Source of the DNA: Myotis daubentonii
Lineage: Eukaryota; Chordata; Mammalia; Chiroptera; Vespertilionidae
Direction of reading: 5' to 3'
NCBI RefSeq assembly: GCF_963259705.1
Contig: NC_081842.1
Coordinates: 181,664,349 to 181,728,348 of the forward strand
Length of the DNA: 64,000 nt
The notes beneath the pieces are model-generated. The model worked only from the letters and a program-made list of their open reading frames with translations, was not told where the DNA came from and did no database searches. The position numbers were made by a program, and so were the translations under genes. Each line of letters starts with the position of its first letter. Position 1 is the first letter of the stretch. Shown piece by piece: positions 51,501 through 60,500 of this stretch.

Positions 51501-54500
51501 TGTTTTTCAAAGCTTTCCATGAGGCGTCAGCGGGCTTTCAAGTAAGTTCCCAGTTGAGTGGATATTGCCGTTGTCATTCTGTCAGGCTGTGCTCTCCATC
51601 TGCTCCATCGGCTTGGTTTCTAGCCCCTATGCCTGTGTCTGTGTTTTTATTCTTTGCATCTGTGATTATGTAAAGAAGCAGCATAGTGGAGGGAGGGACT
51701 CAGAAATAGGTTTCCTCTAAGCACCCCCACCCTTTTTCTAAGAGACAGAGAAATTGGATCTACAGAAAATGTGCCCATTAGGCAGTAGAATCATGCCCTT
51801 GACTCTGAAATCTAGGAGACAAAACTAGGCATTCCTTTGAAGTATTTCTATAGTACCACTCTTCCCCTAGCAGGTAAAATTGAATCATTCTGATTTTGCT
51901 CTCCAAAGCATAAATCCATCTGAATCTGAGACTGGATTGTATCAACCAGATTTTCCTTTTGTTCTTCTGGTGACTTACTTCAAATTAATCCTGTTGCAAA
52001 TGTCTGTCTTACATGGTTTTTCTTTATGTAATCTCATCTTTCCTCTGACCAGTTAAAAAGCCTTCACCAGTTACTGGAGGTACTACTTGCTCTGTTGGAT
52101 AAAGATGTCCCAGAAAATTGTAAAAACTGTGCTCAGTACTTTTTCCTGTTCAACACTTTTGTACAAAAGGTAAATGATTTTTTTCTAATATATTTTCATA
52201 ACAGAAAATTTATAGTCTAAAGGAATTTTATACATGGAAAAATATAGACTGGTCAATATTGAATTTATATGATACGGTCTTATGGCTGTTTCTTCTTTAA
52301 AATCTTAATTCAGGGATTATATTACTTGCAGAAGTTGGATACAGGTAGGTGTACACTCATTGACAGCAAACGTCTGCATTAAAACTAGTATCTAATTATG
52401 TGTTCTGTAGCCTTTGTGAAGCAATGTGAGGCTATTGGAACTCAAAAGAGTTTTTTTAATTAGGTTTTTAACAAATATTTTTATATGTAAACTAGAGGCC
52501 TGTTGCACGAAATTGGTGCAAGAATAGGCCTTCCTTCCCCCAACTTCCAGCACCGGCTTCCCTCTGACACCTAGGACCCAGGCTTCCCTCCTGCCACAGG
52601 CAGGCACCCGGACCCGGCTTCCCTCACAGCCCCGGCTTCGTCCAGAAGGACGTCTGGTCTAATTAGCATATTATGCTTTTATTATTATAGATTATAGCAT
52701 TTTAAGACTTCTTAAAACTTCTCATTTAACTGTTTTTAAAACTGATTTTTGTCTGGATAGGAATATAATTTGTCGTTCTCAATATCTTGTGACAGCAAGG
52801 TATTAGGGCTGGAGACCTCCTCCTGCGGCATTCAGCTCTGCGACACATGATCAGCTTTCTCCTGGGGGCCAGTCGCCAGAACAATCAGGTAATGCTTCTT
52901 GCCAGCCCCCTCGGTAGCCATGGTTCTGTAGTCACTTTACTTCTCTGTGTAGATAATAAATATTTTTAATCTCATAAGAGTCCAGGTACTAATACTATAT
53001 CGACTTTAAAATTCTTTATAGTTCAATTATTTTTACAGCTTTTCTCAGAATTCCCTAATAATAACAACCCATGGAAATGACTAACTAGGGTATCAATTAA
53101 AATATGAAGTATTATAGCAGCAAAGATGGGTCCTGATAGGGGGGATTCAAAACCCTGCAAGTCTAGTGCTGCCAGCAAGGCTGTTCGGGTGGCAGTCACT
53201 TCTGGAATGCTGATAACAAGGCCAGAGTTCAAATGTGAAATTGTACTGTTATACACTGTTATATCCTGCTGCAGGTTTACTACTGCTCATATTCAGAAAA
53301 TGGAGGGAGTTTGTTTTGTAATAATCGAGTTAGGTATATGTGAAAAATGGCTCTCCTGTTGAAGTTTCTGTATTGGTGTGTTTCTCCCATTCATTATATT
53401 TCTTTTGTTTGATAGATTTAAAATGAAGGTGCAGTAATGATGAATGCTATTTATATAGAGCTCCTGTTATATACTAGACACAACTGGTCCTTTGATATGC
53501 CATATCACTGATACAGTTCAATAAACTAGGCAGTTTTCATCCTCATTCTCAGGCGAGAATTACAGCAGACAAGTTCGGTGACTTGTTCAAAGTCACCGAG
53601 CTAAAGTGTTGTGGAGTGGGATTCAGACCCAGTTCCGGTGTCCCCTGAATGGAACGGATCGCATAGGAGTTTTCGTTCCTTTATAAGGGGGACAGACATG
53701 CTGCTCCGGCCTCCTCAGGTTCCAGTCCCCACCGTGCTTCTCTCACTCTGGCCCCATAGCCTGCTCAGTGTAAGGATATCATGTTGAAATTTACAATCTC
53801 CATTTTTCACTCAAGCTCTTCGGCTTCAGGGACTCCTATTGTTTTGCATTTATGGAGCCCATAGCATTGAAAACATTTTCACTTTTAAGGTTTCATTTGG
53901 TTTTCACAGCCATGAGTGGCCGGAGCAGGTAGGTTATCTCCACCATTACACCAAGAGGTTGGGCAGTGTTACCATAATGCTCCCACACCCACACAGCATA
54001 GTAAATGCGGGGGGGGGGGGGGGGGGCAGGAGGGCTGGGCCCCCAGGTCACCAGCCTCATGGGTTTTCCCCATTATCCTGAGGTACAGGGAAATTGCCTG
54101 GCACATAGTGAGCACTCAATACCTAACTTCGAATACACGAATGGGCTCATTTCAGAATGTGAGTTAATGTGTCTGAGGGGAAAACACTGTTAAGCTAGCT
54201 CAAAACCTATGGCTTTTTGTACTTTGACCTCTTTTGCTATCTAAGATTGAGAAATAATTGTGACCCAAATTATCATTAACCAGCAGGTCTTTTCCCTCCC
54301 TCGCCATGTTATTTCTAATCAAAACACAAACGTCCACTTCATGTTCTCTGACCACAGATACGGCGATGGAGTTCCGCACAAGCACGAGAATTTGGGAATC
54401 TTCACAACACAGTGGCATTACTTGTTTTGTATTCAGATGTCTCTTCCCAGAGGAATGTTGGTGAGCTTAACATATCTTTAGTACATCAGAAAAATGAAAT

Positions 54501-57500
54501 GATACTGAATTTGTCAGTAGTGCATCGAGGGTAATGTTAGCAATTAAATGGTTATTACTTGTTCCTCATTTGGCTATTTGATATTGTTTTAATTCCTGTT
54601 AAACTTCACTTTATTTTACTAGTTTGTCACAAGGGAAAGTAAATCATTTATTTGGGGACAGGGGTATGTAAGTTTTAAAAAGCCTTTAGAATCAAAGACC
54701 AATTCGGAGTTCATTCATTACCATAATTGGCACAACTGATGTAGTGATAAAATTGCCTTTGTGTGGGTTAGTTTCCTAGCTGTGTGAACTTGCCCAGGCC
54801 ATCTGGCCCTCTGATTCTCAGTACAAAATGGAAATACTAAAAATATAACCCCACAAGTATATTGAGGATTAATGAGATAAGTAGTAAAGTACTTTGTAAA
54901 AACAAAGGAATTTATTTCAGCGGTACATTAAGTCATTGAAATGCATTTGAATATATGATGTAGCTGGTAACATTTGCTACTTGGTCACCTATACGCAGTA
55001 GTTCAGTCCTCATTTAATAGAGCAGAGACGCAAATTGTCCTATATAGTTATCCAAAGCCACTGAAAAATATTCAGTGTTTTCTGTGTGCTGTGCCTGTCC
55101 ATAGTCCTTTTAGTTCATCAGTTGTGTTTATAATCCCCTCAGCACACCTGTGAGAGGGATATTACCCCTTCTGTAAATGCGGAACTAGGATACAGAGGGT
55201 GTAGTAACTGCACAAGTCCACAGCCAGTAAGTGGCGTAGCAGCCAGTGTGTGAATGCAAGCCTCTGACCCAGAGGCCGTGGTTGGGTTTCAGTGTTGTAT
55301 GACCAGTAAGATCTGAACCCCAGAAACGAGATAAAAATCACAGTGCATCACTCTGATCCAGCAATGTTTATTGACCCTCTAATGCAGCGGTTCTCAACCT
55401 GGGGGTCGAACGATCCTTTCACAGGGGTCGCCTAAGACCATCAGAAAACACATGTATAATTACATATTGTTTTTGTGATTAATCACATTCTTTAATTATG
55501 TTCAATTTGTAACAATGAAATTGGGGGTCACCACAACATGAGGAACTGTATTAAAGGGTTGCGGCATTAGGAAGGTTGAGAACCACTGCTCTAAAGGGAC
55601 TTGGGGAGCATTTGGATGGTTTGAGGTAGAGTTTGCTTCCTAAATCTGACTTATTCATCTAAAAAGTCAAAGCTGCCTAAACTTGAGTTGAGATAGGTTT
55701 GTCTAAGAAAATAGTGTGAGTTCTTGTTTTTCTAGCAAAAGGAATAACTCCTTCCATGTGGGTCAATTCTGCTTAGCATAGGTGGTGTTTGAGGAACACA
55801 GGGTCTTGTCCAGTGTCTATTCAGAGTCACATTGGCCATTTTGTCCACATACGATTTATATTTTTACTTCTTTGAAAGATTGTCTAGAGAGCTTACTAGT
55901 CACACCTACAACTTAGGCAGACATTGAAATAAGTAGGTAAACATTTCTCCTGTCTCCAAGTCTGGCTTCCTCCCCGGACTGAGAGAGCATGTTGTGAGTA
56001 CTCAGCAGCTGTGTGTGTGAAGCTTGCGGGAATGGATGGCTTTGCGTTGTAGGTGTCTGTTTCATGAAATAGCATCAAGTGAGACAGGCTTTGTTTCTCT
56101 GGTCTCCTGAAGCTCCTGGGGTGTTTAAACAACGGCCACCTGTCAGCATTGCTCCTTCAAGCCCTCTGCTGCCCCTCCACGAGGAAGTAGAAGCCTTGTT
56201 GTTCTTGTCTGAAGGAAAACCTTACCTGTTAGAGGTATGTCCTTGTTCTCCTGAAGCCATTTTTCTCTTTATTTCTCCCATTGAGGAAGAACACCTTTTG
56301 TTATTTGTTATTAGTTATATTTTGATAAAAAAGGGTATTGTTAGGAGAAGAAATTATTCTTTCACATTAATTTTTCTTCCTATGTATATGTCAGAAGGAA
56401 ATAATCGGTTGAAGAGAATGTTATTAGTCCTTTTTTCAGTCTCTCAAATGGACTTGGACCTCCAGGTTCGGCCCAACTACCCCTCTAGGTCCCAGTAGGT
56501 AAATGGCACCTCACCAATCACAATTATTCAGTTTAATATCAGAGGCTTTGTTCCCAGTCTCATATGTGTCCCCGATCCTGAAATACTACAACTCTGAGGC
56601 ACATACGTGTTTTAAACCTCAGGAATATGGAAGTGGGGTGCTCACAGCACTCTGTGTGGCCTGCCTGCAGTCCCATCACCTCCCCTTCCACTCAGAGCTG
56701 CCCCTTCTTGAGAATGTAATCTTCCATTCCTTCCGTAACTTGATTTACATAGATATGAATCCATGTGTCACACTGGTTTTGTAACTACATTAACAGTGCT
56801 ATGCTATATATCTTTTTTAAATTGAACATTGTGTATTTTGGGACTCTATCAGTAATTACTTTCATTTGAAGAGGGCATTTACCTTTGAAAATCTGATGAA
56901 AGTGACTCAGGAAAAAGGTGCACATTTGCACAAAATTGTGTTAAATGTCAGGCAGACCTAAACACCCTGAAATCTATCCATGGAGCTCTAGCAGTGAAAG
57001 CAGTCCTGTTTTGAGGCAGTGTTGATGATATTAAATCTGAGTCTGTTTCAGTCAAAGCCAGAACCTGTTGACAGTTAGCTGACAGGAGCGCTTCTCCTTT
57101 CGTCCCTCGCACCAGGTGATGTTTGCTCTGCGTGAGCTGACGGGCTCGCTCCTGGCGCTCATGGAGATGGTGGTGTACTGCTGCTTCTGCAACGAGCACT
57201 TCTCCTTCACTATGCTGCACTTCATTAAGGTAGGGCTCCGCTGGCCTGGTGACGGCTGGTGGCCTTCACTCCCAGTTAGCATGCTGCTTCTAATACCGTC
57301 ATTGGTTTTCCTAATCATAAAAATAATGTAGGCTCATTTAAGGAAACAACTCAGCCCTGGCCAGTTTGTTCAGTGGTTAGAGCATCGGCCCTCAGACCTT
57401 CAGGGTCATAGGTTTGTATCTCGGTTGCAGGCTCAATCCCCGGCCCCAGGCTGGGTGAGTGCAGGAGGCAGCCAATCAGTCTGTCTCTCACATCGATGTT

Positions 57501-60500
57501 TCTCTCTGTCTCTCCTCCCTTCTACGCTTTCTGAAAATCAGTGGGGGAAAAAACCTCCAGTGAGGACTTAAAAAAAGGAAAAGAACTCAATATCCCATCA
57601 TTCACTGACAATCACCATGAACATTCCCTTATATTTCCCTTTTATTTTCTGCACATGTATTTTAACATAACTGGGATTTTATTGTCTTTATGATTTTGTG
57701 GGTGGGTTTTGCTTAACATTATAAATATTTTCCATGTTACTAAAATGTATCTGTGGGTATCATCTTTCATCCTCTCATTACCATGATTGACCTGACCATT
57801 CTCTTACCAGCAACACATTTGTGTTCAGTTCAGTTTTTAACTGTTAAGAATAATACTTTATAGTTAATAATGCTGTGTGACCATTACTATGTAAATGTTT
57901 TCCAATTTCATATTAAATGCCCTCCCCATTTTAAAAATCAGAAGTATAGGGTTTTCTCACCTAAAAAGGTGATACAGTTCCTTATGAAGCTCTGGTCAGT
58001 ATGCTAATTACTGCTACCGCTGTGGCACTTACTGGATGCCAAAGCACTGTTCCAAGCAGAGTACATATGTAGCTCACTTAATTCTCAAGTAGTCCTATCA
58101 GGCAGATACTATTGTCAGCATTTTATAGTTCGAGAAACTGAGGCACAGAGTAAATAACTTGCCCAGGGTCTCAACTAGTAAGTGGCAGAGTGGGAATTTG
58201 AATGTGGGCAGTCTGGCTCCAGGGCTGTGCTCTTAACCATATTGTTTACTGCCTTTCTAGGGATTACTAGAAAAACCTGTAAGCCTACGCAGATCATTTT
58301 TATTAGTTATTAATCTTTAATAACATGGATAATACATGGCTGCATTCTCCGACAACCCCAACCACTCTTGCCCCTCTCCTCCCCACCCCAGGTACCAATA
58401 TGCCACATTGGTATGGGTCCTTCCAGGCTCTTTCTGTAAATTCATACCATGTGTATTGTTTCTGCCCACAGAATTTCTGCAACACCCTGTTACCTGCACC
58501 AGGATTTATAATAGTGTTACAGGTAGTGCTGACAAGTAGCAGGTGGTTAGTGGGTTATGTCTTCAGACTCTTATGAAAATGTTCTGCCCTGAGCCTGTTC
58601 TGTGCAGACCTATCAGAGGTGACTGCATTCCTCCCTTTAATGTTCACTGATTGTGACTTCAGGCAGTTTCCTCCTCTCACAGTGGGAGGGAGTGTGACTT
58701 GACCTCACAGGTGGTGGGGAGTCCGTGAGGCAAGGAGAGAGATGCTCACTTAGTGCCAGCCCTGACACCGGGAAGTGTGGTGTGGTGATGCAGGGTCCTA
58801 GGCCCCATCCACGTATCTGTGTGAGGCTGTTAAAATGCACACAGGAATGAGTCTCTGAATCTTGCTTTCTTCACAGGTGCGTCTTGGCAGGTTTTTCTGT
58901 TTCATAAACCAGATTTTCTTCCATACTCCACTCAGCATACTTATCTCAGAGCATACTCATTTGCATTCTCATAGCAACAGCAGCATATTCTGGAAAACAA
59001 AATAGGATATGTGTCAATGAAATTGAAATGGGGACCTCTTTAGTGACTTTACATTCTCTTCTTTCTGCCCTTCCTCCTCTCTCCTTCCTAACCACGGAGC
59101 GTTGCAGCTGGGCGGACCACAGAGGAGGTGGTTTGTTTCAGTTCCCAGATTTAGCACTTGGGGAAACTGAGGCCCCCAAAGAGAAGAATTGACTTGGCCA
59201 AGGTTAGCCAGATAGTGGTAGAACTAGGGCTTGAGTCTGACATTGTTGACTGACACACCAATGTGCTTTCCGCTGAAGACTTACTGGAATTTTCTTTTTA
59301 AAAACATTTCAGAACCAACTAGAAACAGCTCCACCCCACGAGTTAAAGAATACCTTCCAACTACTGCATGAGATATTGGTAAGTCATACATGTTCTGATT
59401 TACTTGTATTTAGGCATGTGTTAGCCAGCATTGTTTATAAATTAAAAGTTGCCTGTCCTTGTATTGTTTTTCCATTCTTATCCTGCACTTACTAAATCCT
59501 CCTCATATCAGTCTTTTTTTGTGCAATACTGATTTACAGGTGAGCAGTAATTAAACCTTACCTTATAGGGGCTCATGGTTTCGTGAGGGAGCTAGACAAG
59601 TACACAGGCAGTTGTCGTACAGAGAGCAGAGGAGCAGTGGATGGCTCTGCTGTGGCTAGGGGGCTGTGCTAAGCACAAGTATTATCGTGTTTAACCTCAC
59701 AGTAACCTCAGGGAAATTGCTGGCTCTATAGTTCACTCATATCTGAGGTACCCTTGATTGTCTTTATACTACTAGAAATATTTTTACAAGCCATGAAACT
59801 GAAATGTAATTGACTGTAGGATGCATCTCAATTTTGGAAATATAAAAAATGGGGGTAATTCAGTTATAATCTGCCGGAAGCCGGTCCATCCTTGCTGCTT
59901 GACACAGTCGCTGCAGGAAAGAAACATCTGCACAGCATATGTTTCAAGGTACCTGGCGTATATAGCATACTGTTCTTAATATGTTTGCTCCCCTTAGCGC
60001 TGTGTGTTTTAACCAAGGTCACCTCTCCGAGAAAGGTTGTTTCCCCAGGTAGGAATTTTTCCCTGAAGTCAGGGAGGGGATGAAACTCCTTAACTAAGTG
60101 CCAGGCGGGTAGTTAATCACTACAAACAATCATGCTTAAGCTACATAATCTTTACTCCCTGGAATGGAGATAAGAAACGCCCTAACCTTTGTAATAGAAA
60201 TTGACAGGATTAAAATCAACTGGTATAAATACGGATGTAACAAGACAATAAACAGCAGAACCTCTCTGGAGATCCAGACCAGAACTTGGCTAGAGATCCT
60301 GGCTAGGCTGCTGATCAACTGAACGCTGTCTCCATGTCCTTCCTTCTTCGCCGACTCTGTCTACACCTTTGGGAACCCCTGGACCTGCTGGGGTTGGACC
60401 CCGGCAATAATCAACAAAGTACCGTATCACATTAGAAATTAGAACTTGGAGAAGTGGAGTGATTTGCCTAAGACCAACCTCTGATAAATCACAAAGCCAG

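Noticed and set aside
59892..60083. 63-codon frame with a hydrophobic stretch
   Set aside because: It lies inside the solo LTR; LTR-internal chance frame.
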